In this document: in pieces, positions 28,841 to 36,102 of the stretch
How positions within the stretch are numbered: the stretch's first letter is position 1
How the letters are laid out: every line of letters starts with the position of its first letter
Assembly: GCA_005889135.1 (NCBI GenBank)
Contig: VBEK01000127.1
Coordinates: 1 to 48,100, forward strand
DNA length: 48,100 bases
Direction of reading: 5' to 3'
From: Chloroflexota bacterium
GTDB taxonomy: Bacteria > Chloroflexota > Dormibacteria > Dormibacterales > Dormibacteraceae
Notes under the pieces: model-generated
Told to the model about the DNA's origin: nothing
The model's input: the letters and a program-made list of their open reading frames with translations, nothing else
Databases searched by the model: none
Translations under genes and position numbers: made by a program

Positions 28841-29902
28841 TCAGGCCGGTTGTTCGAAGGCCGACTTGATGGCGGCCTCGCCGGCCGCGGCCGTGAACTC
28901 CATCACCTGGCGCAGGCTCTGAGCGACGTCCGGGTCCTGGGGCTCCTCCCAGAGAAACGAGCGAGCTACCTTTGTCCGCCCTTCCCCCTCCTCGCTCAGG
29001 CGTGTCGTGATGTACATCGTCGTGGGCTGGTCCGCGATCAGGGTCAGCTCCCGGCCCGGCTCGAGATTCACGACGCGCATGCTGACGACGCTTCCGCCGT
29101 GGTGGCAGTGGAACTCGGCGCCGAGGTCTTCGCCGCGCGCGCCCGCGACCGCCTCCACATCGTCGGAGATGAGATAGCGCTCCATGACCTTGGGCTCGAG
29201 GAGGCGTTTGTAGATGCTCTCCGCGCTCGCCTCGACGACGACCTCGGAGTTCACGATCGCCTCCTCTGGCAGGACCCGCTTGCGCTCCGTCGCCTGAGCC
29301 AGGTCCCAGAGGTAGCCGATCTCCTGGTAACCGCCGTGGATGGCGCCGACGTCGAACTCTTCGGAGTGCGGGGTGAAGCGGGCGCGGGTCTCGTCAGGGA
29401 GACGCTCGAGCACGGCGTCGGTGACGAGCAGGTACTCCTTCGAGGGCACCTTGTTCTTGAGCAGGCGGTGGGGAACGATCACGTCCGCACCGTGCAGCTG
29501 CTCGACGTTGCCCAGCCGCTGGCGCGAGAACTTGCCGTGGTGGACGACGAACTTCAGCTTGAGGACGCTGATCCGCGCGCACGCGTTGCAGGGGCAGGTG
29601 GTCACCGCCTGCATGTCGCGGAGGCGGCGATGAAAGGCGACGAACGTGCCCTCGAGGGCCTTGATGACGTCGGGCGTGGAGAGGCCGGTGATGAAGAGGA
29701 TGGCGTCGCCCTCGACCTGGGAGACGTCCATGCGGCCCTGGAGGCTGCGCACGACGGTGTCGAGGAGCTCGTGCAGGATCGACCAGCTGTGGTCGACCTC
29801 GGTCTGCTGGACGAAGGCCGAGTAGCCGGAGATGTCGGCGAGAACGAGCGCGCCTTCCTGGAGGCCCGCGAACAGCTCGGGGCGGTCGCTCTGGCTCGCC
29901 AT
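28841..29902 (-). CDS. DUF2652 cyclase-like domain fused to an SRPBCC domain
   Basis: A 353-aa soluble protein. Residues 15-200 resemble the class III nucleotidyl cyclase fold (LVLADISGYSAFV with a metal-type Asp; VEGDAILFI with the second), matching DUF2652; a Cys cluster TCPCNACARI follows. From about 220 an SRPBCC/START-like lipid-binding domain begins (VVVEASAESIYKRLLEP, MRVVNLEPGRELTLI). Whether it makes a cyclic nucleotide is unknown; substrate-specifying residues could not be judged. A -10-like GATAAT (29909-29914) ends 6 nt before the ATG. Confidence 0.78.
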   Translation of the reverse strand: MASQSDRPELFAGLQEGALVLADISGYSAFVQQTEVDHSWSILHELLDTVVRSLQGRMDVSQVEGDAILFITGLSTPDVIKALEGTFVAFHRRLRDMQAVTTCPCNACARISVLKLKFVVHHGKFSRQRLGNVEQLHGADVIVPHRLLKNKVPSKEYLLVTDAVLERLPDETRARFTPHSEEFDVGAIHGGYQEIGYLWDLAQATERKRVLPEEAIVNSEVVVEASAESIYKRLLEPKVMERYLISDDVEAVAGARGEDLGAEFHCHHGGSVVSMRVVNLEPGRELTLIADQPTTMYITTRLSEEGEGRTKVARSFLWEEPQDPDVAQSLRQVMEFTAAAGEAAIKSAFEQPA

Positions 29903-29954
29903 CGCCGGATTATCGCCTCCCGCGATTGGCGATAGTCATACTGGGTTGCGGCTG

Positions 29955-30734
29955 ATGGGTGACGTGTTGAGCCTGGCGCGGCGCCGGCCGTTCACGTCCG
30001 CGGTGATCCTGCTGATCGTCGCCGTGTATGTGGTCGAGATCGCGCAGAGCCGGCCGGCCTTCTGGCTCGAAGGCAAGGGAGACCTTCCCGACATCGCCGC
30101 GTTGGGCGTCGTCTGGACGCCGGCGATCGGCGACGGGGAGTGGTGGCGGCTGATCACGGCCTCGTCCCTCCACGCAGGCCTCCTCCACATCGCCCTGAAC
30201 TGCTACGCGCTCGTGGTCATCGGGGGCGCGGCGGAGGCGCGCTTCCGCTGGTGGCGGACCGCGGTCATCTTCCTCGTGGCGGCGGTCGGCGGCAACATCG
30301 CCGCGGCGGCGATCCAGCCCGGGGCTGCGTCGCTGGGCGCGTCGGGCGGGGTCATGGGCTTGGCGGGTGCGGTGGTGGTCGGCGCGGTGTGGTCCGGCGA
30401 AGGGCTGGCGCGAAGCCAGTGGGTCATCGGGGCGATCATCGCCACGGTCGCCTTCGGCTTCATCAACCCGGGGATCTCGAACGCCGCCCACATCGGGGGG
30501 CTCATCGCGGGAGGCGCGGTCTCGCTGCCGCTGGGCTTGACGGCGCGGTTGCGAAGGACGCAGCGGCCAGCCCCGGCCCCGAAGACGCAGGCGAGGGGGA
30601 CAGCTCCGGGGAGGGCTACGGCGACGGGGATGAATCCGCGGCAGGTGGAGTTCCAGCGGCGGATCGACGCGGCGATGGCCAAGGCGAGGGCCGAGCGGGA
30701 GGAGGACGCACGTCGTGCCAGCTCAGGTGAGTGA
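29955..30734 (+). CDS. rhomboid family intramembrane serine protease
   Basis: A 259-aa protein with six membrane helices. Rhomboid features are complete: H-A-G-L-L-H-I-A-L-N-C-Y in helix 2, the GASG motif with catalytic Ser130, and NAAHIGGLIAG with catalytic His179. The C-terminal tail from about 205 is Pro/Ala-rich, then a charged helix. The natural substrate is unknown. The ATG at 29955 is preceded by CATACT (29937-29942); a TTG at 29946 is an alternative. Its TGA lies in the first of two imperfect direct repeats flanking array B. Confidence 0.87.
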   Translation: MGDVLSLARRRPFTSAVILLIVAVYVVEIAQSRPAFWLEGKGDLPDIAALGVVWTPAIGDGEWWRLITASSLHAGLLHIALNCYALVVIGGAAEARFRWWRTAVIFLVAAVGGNIAAAAIQPGAASLGASGGVMGLAGAVVVGAVWSGEGLARSQWVIGAIIATVAFGFINPGISNAAHIGGLIAGGAVSLPLGLTARLRRTQRPAPAPKTQARGTAPGRATATGMNPRQVEFQRRIDAAMAKARAEREEDARRASSGE

Positions 30735-30966
30735 CGCCGCCTCCACTGGCACAATCGCGCGATAGTCGCGACTATCGACGTTCTCGTGCGTCGCTACCGG
30801 TGGATAGTCGCGACTATCGACGTTCTTGCGCGTCGCTACCGGTGGATAGTCGCGACTATCGACGTTCTTGTGCGTCGCTACCGGTGGATAGTTGCGACTA
30901 TCGACGCATTTGCGATCCCTGAATAGTCGCGCCGATTCAGGAGAGTGACACCGCCACCAACGGAAC
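30724..30966. repeat. imperfect 29-bp direct repeats flanking array B
   Basis: The segment beginning CAGGTGAGTGACGCCGCC at 30724 and the one beginning CAGGAGAGTGACACCGCC at 30938 match at 23 of 29 positions. The left copy contains the rhomboid stop codon. They enclose the array, as would be left by an old insertion or segmental duplication. Confidence 0.5.
30761..30902. repeat. palindromic repeat array B (4 units, 42-bp period)
   Basis: Four copies of GATAGTCGCGACTATC start at 30761, 30803, 30845 and 30887, exactly 42 bp apart; the last has GTTGCG in place of GTCGCG. The 26-bp spacers (GACGTTCT..., ending CTACCGGTG) differ from each other at one or two positions. A decayed half-copy (AATAGTCGCG) follows at about 30922. 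The palindrome and period equal those of array A, 10.6 kb away. The rest of 30735-31008 holds the flanking direct repeats and nothing else that I recognise. Confidence 0.92.
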
Positions 30967-31008
30967 GGGGAATGGCGGACCCTCCCTTACAAGGCCCTCG
31001 GGAGCTTG

Positions 31009-31284
31009 CTACGCGTGCTCCTGGTCGTGTGGCTGATCGAGCAGCTCGGCGACGAACTCGCGGCCGCCCGGATTCTGCTCAATCACTTTGGCGAGCCGGC
31101 CAGGCGGGTCCTTGCGAAGCTCTTCGGCCAGCAGTTCCTGCAGCGCCGGATCGATCTTCGCGAGGTTGCCGGGGTTGAGGTCGCGCCTGACGGTGCGCTT
31201 CGCGGCTTTGATCGCAAGCCATGTCCCGCCGGCCACGAAAAGGACTGGAAAGCCAAAGACGATGACCAGGATCCAGTCGCTCAT
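31009..31284 (-). CDS. small membrane protein of unknown function
   Basis: A 91-aa protein with one N-terminal helix (WILVIVFGFPVLFVAGGTWL), a basic segment (KAAKRTVRRDL) and a cytoplasmic charged region LAEELRKDPPGRLAKVIEQN. Not recognised as a family. A -10-like TATGCT (on this strand, 31294-31299) ends 9 nt before the ATG, so it is probably leaderless. The same sequence read on the other strand gives CATAAC, a possible back-to-back -10. Confidence 0.6.
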   Translation of the reverse strand: MSDWILVIVFGFPVLFVAGGTWLAIKAAKRTVRRDLNPGNLAKIDPALQELLAEELRKDPPGRLAKVIEQNPGGREFVAELLDQPHDQEHA

Positions 31285-31442
31285 CGCGGCGCGAGCATAA
31301 CCTCGGCGGCGTGGATTTTCAGCCGCCCGTCACCGACGGGATCCTCACGTGGCGCGCCGTGGACGACGCGTCCATGAGATTGGCTGTCAAACCGAACCGA
31401 ACGCTGTCGTGCTGTCAAGCAGCACCGCGGTCGCTTGAACTT

Positions 31443-31518
31443 TGGTGGACCTGAGGGGAGTCGAACCCCTGACCTCGTGAGTGCGATTCACGCGCTCTCC
31501 CAACTGAGCTACAGGCCC
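31443..31518 (-). tRNA. tRNA-Ala (anticodon CGC)
   Basis: A 76-nt cloverleaf: acceptor GGGCCTG pairing with CAGGTCC, including the alanine identity pair G3-U70; D arm GCTC-AGTTGGGA-GAGC; anticodon arm CGTGA-ATCGCAC-TCACG with anticodon CGC; T arm AGGGG-TTCGACT-CCCCT; discriminator A and encoded CCA. A -10-like TATACT lies upstream on this strand (31548-31553). The 158-base gap from 31285 to here holds a 47-codon open frame (31311-31454, starting VDFQPPVTDG) that runs into the tRNA; I do not annotate it. Confidence 0.96.
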
Positions 31519-31632
31519 ACAGTCGTCGCACCGAGCGCAGAGAGCCGAGTATAAACATCCCCACGAAACCGGAGCCTTCGGCGTGAAGTCGCGGGGGCCC
31601 GCGCCAAAGGCGCTCCTATACTCGCCTTCCTG

Positions 31633-32238
31633 ATGGCCTCGTTGTTCCGGCGCAACCGCGTGCCCGAAGGCGTCGATCCGGCGCGCATCCCGCCGGGCCA
31701 GACCCTCACCGCGCCCGACCGCTGGCCCCTCCTCCACTTCGGCCCCGTGCCTAAGGTCGACATCGCGAAGTGGGAGTTCAACGTCTTCGGGGCAGTGGAG
31801 AATCCGCTCACGCTCGACTACGGCGAGCTGCGCGCAATGCCGTCGAAAGAGGTGGTCGCCGACATCCACTGCGTCACGGGGTGGAGCCGACTTGGCGATC
31901 GCTGGACGGGAGTGCCGATCCGCGAGATCCTCGACCGCGTCAAGCCCAGACCCGAGGCGAAGTACGTGACCGCGCACTGCGACTACGGCTATACGACCTC
32001 GGTCCCGTTGTCTGTCCTCGACAGCGAAGAGAACCTGCTCTGCTACGCGTGGAACGGCGAGGACCTCACCCCAGAGCACGGCTGGCCCTTGCGTCTTTTC
32101 GTGCCCTCGAAGTACTTCTGGAAGTCTGCGAAGTGGTTGCGCGGGCTAGAGTTCATGGAACGCAACCGGCTAGGTTTCTGGGAGCAACGTGGCTATCACG
32201 ACGAAGCAGACCCCTGGAAAGAGACAAGGTACTGGTAG
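31633..32238 (+). CDS. sulfite oxidase-like molybdopterin-dependent oxidoreductase
   Basis: A 201-aa compact protein of the oxidoreductase molybdopterin-binding family (MsrP/YedY-like fold). The motif DIHCVTGWSRLGDRWTGVP carries the Mo-coordinating Cys80; PLRLFVPSKYFWKSAKWLRG and the C-terminal FWEQRGYHDEADPW are family hallmarks. No signal peptide is seen, so it is probably cytoplasmic. The physiological substrate is unknown. A -10-like TATACT (31617-31622) precedes the ATG by 10 nt. Its last 50 bp overlap the next gene. Confidence 0.88.
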   Translation: MASLFRRNRVPEGVDPARIPPGQTLTAPDRWPLLHFGPVPKVDIAKWEFNVFGAVENPLTLDYGELRAMPSKEVVADIHCVTGWSRLGDRWTGVPIREILDRVKPRPEAKYVTAHCDYGYTTSVPLSVLDSEENLLCYAWNGEDLTPEHGWPLRLFVPSKYFWKSAKWLRGLEFMERNRLGFWEQRGYHDEADPWKETRYW

Positions 32239-32965
32239 CGGCCTAGCCGGGCCGCCGATCGTCACATTCACCTCCGACTTCGGCTCCGGGTCGCCTCTTG
32301 TCGCGGCGATGAAGGGCGTGGTGCTGGCGGGCTGTCCCACAGCGACGCTGGTCGACGTCTCGCACGAGGTGCCGCGCTTCGACGTATCGGCGGGCGCGTT
32401 CATGCTCTTCGCCGGCACCCGCCACTTCGGCGGAGGCTCGGTCCACCTGGCGGTGGTGGATCCGGGCGTCGGCTCGACGCGTCGGCGGCTGATCGTCCAG
32501 GCCGGCAGCCGCTACTACATCGGTCCGGACAACGGCCTGTTCGCGATCGTGATCGACGAGGTGGGGATGCAGGCGGTGCACGAGCTGGCGCCCCGCCCGC
32601 ACGGCGCGCCTACGTTCGAAGGCCGCGACGTGTTCGCGCCCGCGGCGGCGGCGCTGGCGTCGGGTGTGCCGCTGTCCTCGCTGGGGCCGCAGACCGATCC
32701 GCCGGTCGGCCTGCCCGACAGCGGACCGCGCGTCTTGTGGACGGACGGGTTCGGCAATCTGGTCACTAACCTGAAGCCGCCGGTACGCCGGCTGCGCATC
32801 CACAACCACGACATCGTGGCCACGGCCAAGACGTACTCGGAGGCGCGGCCCGGCGAGCCCTTCGTCTACGTCGGCAGCATGGGCTACCTCGAGGTGGGTA
32901 TGCGAGAGGCGCGGGCGGACCGGCTGCTGGGCGCGCGTCCCGGCATGCGGGTCGATCCGATCTAG
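32189..32965 (+). CDS. SAM hydroxide adenosyltransferase (DUF62; chlorinase/fluorinase superfamily)
   Basis: A 258-aa enzyme that hydrolyses S-adenosylmethionine to adenosine and methionine in characterised relatives. Motifs: TFTSDFGSGSPLVAAMKGV, VDPGVGSTRR, GPDNGLFA, FEGRDVFAPAAA and DGFGNLVTNL. The usual hydroxide-type residues cannot be separated safely from halogenase-type residues by eye, but the standalone context favours the hydrolase. The GTG at 32189 is the only workable start and has GGGAG upstream; this forces a 50-bp overlap with the molybdopterin enzyme gene. Confidence 0.87.
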   Translation: MAITTKQTPGKRQGTGSGLAGPPIVTFTSDFGSGSPLVAAMKGVVLAGCPTATLVDVSHEVPRFDVSAGAFMLFAGTRHFGGGSVHLAVVDPGVGSTRRRLIVQAGSRYYIGPDNGLFAIVIDEVGMQAVHELAPRPHGAPTFEGRDVFAPAAAALASGVPLSSLGPQTDPPVGLPDSGPRVLWTDGFGNLVTNLKPPVRRLRIHNHDIVATAKTYSEARPGEPFVYVGSMGYLEVGMREARADRLLGARPGMRVDPI

Positions 32966-32976
32966 CCGCGACTCTT

Positions 32977-33019
32977 CTTAACAGGCTGGGTTGGAATCCA
33001 CGCCGGCGCTCGATAGCGT
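32977..33019 (+). promoter_or_regulatory. TTAACA-box promoter of the phospholipase D gene
   Basis: CTTAACAGGCTGGGTTG (32977-32993) runs into TTGGAA (-35, 32991-32996); after 17 bp comes TAGCGT (-10, 33014-33019), which ends 9 nt before the GTG at 33029. Box and spacing match the comEA promoter exactly. Confidence 0.5.
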
Positions 33020-33028
33020 GTGCCCGCT

Positions 33029-34030
33029 GTGGTTCGAGTGGTCTGCCTGCTCTTCCTCCTCCTTCTCTCCCTGGCGGGCTGCTCGAGCCCGGCCTCGCCG
33101 CGGCCGCCCGACGCCGGCCTCGTGTCGCCGGACGGTGGTGAGGTCCGGCTGTGGCAGGACGCGGCGATCTTCACGCTTGTCGGCCGGCTCATCGACACAG
33201 CGCGCGAGCGGGTGCTGGTCGAGGTCTACGAGCTCGGGCGCCCCGACCTGGTCGACGCGCTGAGCGCCGCCCGGGCGCGCGGCGTGCGGGTGCGCGTGAT
33301 CACCGACCCGACCGTCGAGGCAAGCCGCCGCTCGCTGGAGCGACTGAAGTCTGCCGAGGTTCCGGTGCGCCCCTACCCGGTGGACGACCGTCGCCACCAG
33401 ATCGACCACGTGAAGATGCTCGTCGCCGACGCCGAGGCGGCGGTGGGAGGCATGAACTGGGGCGCGCACAGCGACCGCAACCACGACTACGTGCTGGAGA
33501 CGCGGGTCGCCGCACACCTCGAGCGGCTGCTGCTGATCTTCGAGCAGGACTGGAGCCTAGCGGGCGGCCACCCGGCGCCGCTGCACCAGCTCGCGTCGGC
33601 GGTCGGCCAAACCTCACCCGGCGATGAGATCCGCAAGATGCTCGAGGCGGCGTTCGCCACCGCCCGGCGGCGCATCCTGGCCGAGATCTACACGCTCACC
33701 GACCCGCGCACCGTCGTCGAGCTCGTGCGGGCCCATCGCCGCGGCCTGGACGTGCGCATCGTCCTGGACCCTAACCAGGCCTACAACCTCCGCGCGGGGC
33801 ACATGCTGCGCGAGGCTGGCGTGGATGTCCGCTGGTACCCGGTTCCGCCCGGCGTGCTGCTGCACGCCAAGGTCGGGCTCTTCGACGCCACGCTCATCGT
33901 CGGCTCCGCGAACTGGACCCTGAGCGGGCTGGGCGTCAACCACGAGCTGGACATCGAGACGGAGGACGCGCAGGCGGTGGCGGCCTACGGGTCCAGGTTC
34001 GAGGCGGATTGGAACCGGTCCGCGGCCTAG
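33029..34030 (+). CDS. phospholipase D-like lipoprotein with two HKD motifs
   Basis: A 333-aa protein with a lipoprotein signal (lipobox LAGC) and two PLD domains: HVKMLVAD with GGMNWG (His127) and HAKVGLFD with GSANW (His279), both complete HxKxxxxD signatures, so catalysis is likely. Relatives include cardiolipin synthases, phosphatidyltransferases and Nuc-type nucleases; surface anchoring and the two-domain size leave these open. The GTG at 33029 is preferred to 33020 because the -10 (33014-33019) would place the transcript start after 33020. Shares its promoter type with comEA-comEC. Confidence 0.87.
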   Translation: MVRVVCLLFLLLLSLAGCSSPASPRPPDAGLVSPDGGEVRLWQDAAIFTLVGRLIDTARERVLVEVYELGRPDLVDALSAARARGVRVRVITDPTVEASRRSLERLKSAEVPVRPYPVDDRRHQIDHVKMLVADAEAAVGGMNWGAHSDRNHDYVLETRVAAHLERLLLIFEQDWSLAGGHPAPLHQLASAVGQTSPGDEIRKMLEAAFATARRRILAEIYTLTDPRTVVELVRAHRRGLDVRIVLDPNQAYNLRAGHMLREAGVDVRWYPVPPGVLLHAKVGLFDATLIVGSANWTLSGLGVNHELDIETEDAQAVAAYGSRFEADWNRSAA

Positions 34031-34093
34031 CGCGTCGGGATCGCGGCCGCCGCCGATCTACGGCGGGTCTCGCGAAACTGAGCCGGCCTGACT

Positions 34094-34750
34094 CTAGCTC
34101 TGCGGCGGAGGCCCGGCGGAGCCGGCGGGGGGCGGTCCGCTCTGGCCGGCGGCGGGCGGGAGTGAGCTGGACTGACCGGCTGAGGGCGTGGTGCTGAAGC
34201 TGACCTGGGGCACGGCGCGATCGCCCTCGTCGGCCTGGAAGAAGCCGAATGGTTTGAAGCCCAGGACGCCGGCGATCAGCGACGTCGGGAGGGTCTGGAG
34301 CTTGGTGTTGTAGTCCCTGACGTTGCCGTTGTAGAAGCGACGCGAGAACTCGAGCTTGTCCTCGGTCGCGGTCAGGTTCTCCTGCAGGTTGGTGAAGGCG
34401 GAGATGGCCTTCAGCTCCGGGTAGTTCTCGGACACCGCGAACAGGCTGCGCAGGCTCTGCGAGAGCATGTTCTCGGCCTGGCCGATCTTCTGCGGGTCGC
34501 CAGTGGCGCCGGCCGCGACCGCGTTGGCGCGGGCGTTGGTGACCGCCTCCAGGGTGCCCCGCTCGTGGCCCATGTAGCCCTGGACGGTGTTGACCAGGTT
34601 GGGGATCAGGTCGTGGCGGCGCTTGAGCTCGACGTCGATCTCGGACCACGCCTCCTGGGTCCGGTTCCGCGACGTGACCAGGCCGTTGTACGTGAGGACC
34701 AGCCAGGCCAGGATGAGGACGACGACGACCCCGAGGATGACCCACTCCAT
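34094..34750 (-). CDS. lemA: LemA family protein
   Basis: A 218-aa protein with one N-terminal helix (residues 3-21) and the LemA coiled-coil helical domain: YNGLVTSRNRTQEAWSEID, RRHDLIPNLVNTVQGYM, ENYPELKA, and EFSRRFYNGNVRDYN. Residues 170-218 are a Gly/Ser/Pro/Gln-rich tail, longer than in typical LemA. The role of LemA in bacteria is unsettled. AGGAGGGCG precedes the ATG. The bS22 gene lies just upstream on the same strand. Confidence 0.93.
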   Translation of the reverse strand: MEWVILGVVVVLILAWLVLTYNGLVTSRNRTQEAWSEIDVELKRRHDLIPNLVNTVQGYMGHERGTLEAVTNARANAVAAGATGDPQKIGQAENMLSQSLRSLFAVSENYPELKAISAFTNLQENLTATEDKLEFSRRFYNGNVRDYNTKLQTLPTSLIAGVLGFKPFGFFQADEGDRAVPQVSFSTTPSAGQSSSLPPAAGQSGPPPAGSAGPPPQS

Positions 34751-34759
34751 CTCGCCCTC

Positions 34760-34858
34760 CTAGGCGTGCGCCCTACGCTGCCAGCGCGTCTTCTTGAGCA
34801 TCTTCTTGTGCTTGTGCTTGCGCATCTTCTTGCGCCGCTTCTTGATTACCGAGCCCAC
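34760..34858 (-). CDS. bS22-type small ribosomal subunit protein (AURKAIP1/COX24 domain)
   Basis: A 32-aa very basic peptide beginning MGSVIKKRRKKMRKHKHKKM and ending RWQRRAHA, matching the mycobacterial bS22 pattern (GSVIKKRRKRM...KKKHRKLLR-RTR-QRR) almost position by position. In mycobacteria this protein sits on the 30S subunit near the decoding centre; this is family knowledge. GTG start with GGGAG five bases upstream. It precedes lemA by 9 bp and may be co-transcribed. Confidence 0.88.
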   Translation of the reverse strand: MGSVIKKRRKKMRKHKHKKMLKKTRWQRRAHA

Positions 34859-34892
34859 TCCAACTCCCAGTGCGTGTTTGATCGAACGCTTG

Positions 34893-34912
34893 TGATTCGG
34901 CCGCGAATCATA
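34893..34912 (-). promoter_or_regulatory. promoter -10 and inverted repeat of the bS22 gene
   Basis: On the minus strand TATGAT (34907-34912) is a likely -10. It overlaps a 7-bp inverted repeat TGATTCG-GCCG-CGAATCA (34893-34910) covering the expected transcription start, a typical operator position or a 5'-end hairpin. Confidence 0.45.
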
Positions 34913-34968
34913 CCGTAGCCGGGTTCTTGCCGTCCCGGCGCCGAGTGAGCCCTACACTCAGGCCGCGC

Positions 34969-36102
34969 ATGTACTTCACCGACGCCCACGAGGAGCTGCG
35001 GCTGCACATCCGCAAGTTCCTCGAGAAGGAGGTGCAGCCGCACCTCGAGGAGTGGGAGGAAAAAACCTTCCCCGACTCGATCTTCCGCCGCTTCGGCGAG
35101 CTCGGCTTCCTGGGCCTCCGCTACCCGCCGGAGTACGGCGGGCAGGGCGGCGACTACTTCTCGGCGGTGGTGCTGTCGGAGGAGATGGCCCGGGTCGGGA
35201 GCGGAGGCCTGGGCATGGCCGTCGCGGTCCAGGCCGAGATGGCCACCCCGCCCGTCTTCAAGTTCGGCACCGAGGAGCAGAAGCGCCGCTGGCTCGTGCC
35301 CGCAATCCGGGGCGAGCAGATCGCCGCCCTGGCCATCACCGAGCCGGACGCGGGCTCCGACGTGGCGGGCATCACCACGGTCGCACACCGCTTCGGCGAC
35401 GAGTTCATCGTCAACGGCCGCAAGATCTTCATCACCAACGGGGCCCGATGCGACTGGGCGCTGGTCGTGACGAAGACCGACCGCGACCGCGGTCACTCGG
35501 GCTTCAACCTGCTGCTGATCGAGAAGGGCACCAAAGGGTTCGAGGTCACGCGCACGCTGCAGAAGCTCGGCATGCACTCCTCCGACACCGCCGAGCTCCT
35601 CTTCGAGGATTGCCACGTCCCGGCCGGCAACCTGATCGGCGAGGAGGGGGAGGGCTTCAAGAACCTCATGTGGGAGCTTCAGGGCGAGCGCATGATCGCG
35701 GCCGCCGGCGCGATCGCCGGGGCCCAGCGCGTCTTCGAATACACGATGGAGTACGCACGCAACCGCAAGGCGTTCGGCAAGCCGATCTCCGACTTCCAGG
35801 TGATCAAGCACCGCCTCGTCGACATGGGGACGAAGGTCGCCGCGGTGCAGGCGTTCGTCTACCAGACGGCGCAGCAGTGGGACCGCGGCGAGTACCCGGT
35901 GCGCGAGATCTCGCAGGCCAAGCTGCTGGCCACCCAGGTGGCGTGCGACGTCGCGGACGACGCCATTCAAATTCTCGGCGGCCACGGCTACATGCGCGAG
36001 TTTCCCGTCGAGCGCGCCTGGCGCGACGCCCGTCTCGCGCGCATCGGCGCGGGGACGGACGAGATCATGAAAGAGATCATCGCCAAGTCCTACGGAATTT
36101 GA
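34969..36102 (+). CDS. acyl-CoA dehydrogenase
   Basis: A 377-aa FAD-dependent dehydrogenase of the standard ACAD fold: ALAITEPDAGSDVAGITT (FAD/substrate loop), GRKIFITNGARCDWALV, RKAFGKPISDFQ, and ILGGHGYMREFPVERAWRDAR. The place of the usual C-terminal catalytic Glu reads IGAGTDEI, without Glu in the MCAD position; a Glu in ELQGERMIAAAGAI fits the alternative site used by isovaleryl-CoA and long-chain enzymes. Substrate unknown. A -10-like TACACT (34953-34958) ends 10 nt before the ATG. The next gene starts on a TTG overlapping its TGA. Confidence 0.92.
   Translation: MYFTDAHEELRLHIRKFLEKEVQPHLEEWEEKTFPDSIFRRFGELGFLGLRYPPEYGGQGGDYFSAVVLSEEMARVGSGGLGMAVAVQAEMATPPVFKFGTEEQKRRWLVPAIRGEQIAALAITEPDAGSDVAGITTVAHRFGDEFIVNGRKIFITNGARCDWALVVTKTDRDRGHSGFNLLLIEKGTKGFEVTRTLQKLGMHSSDTAELLFEDCHVPAGNLIGEEGEGFKNLMWELQGERMIAAAGAIAGAQRVFEYTMEYARNRKAFGKPISDFQVIKHRLVDMGTKVAAVQAFVYQTAQQWDRGEYPVREISQAKLLATQVACDVADDAIQILGGHGYMREFPVERAWRDARLARIGAGTDEIMKEIIAKSYGI

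Noticed and set aside
31311-31454. Small plus-strand gene beginning VDFQPPVTDG after CATAAC
   Set aside because: A leaderless-type -10 variant is present, but the frame runs into tRNA-Ala and resembles no protein I know; at most a remnant of a gene cut off at the tRNA.
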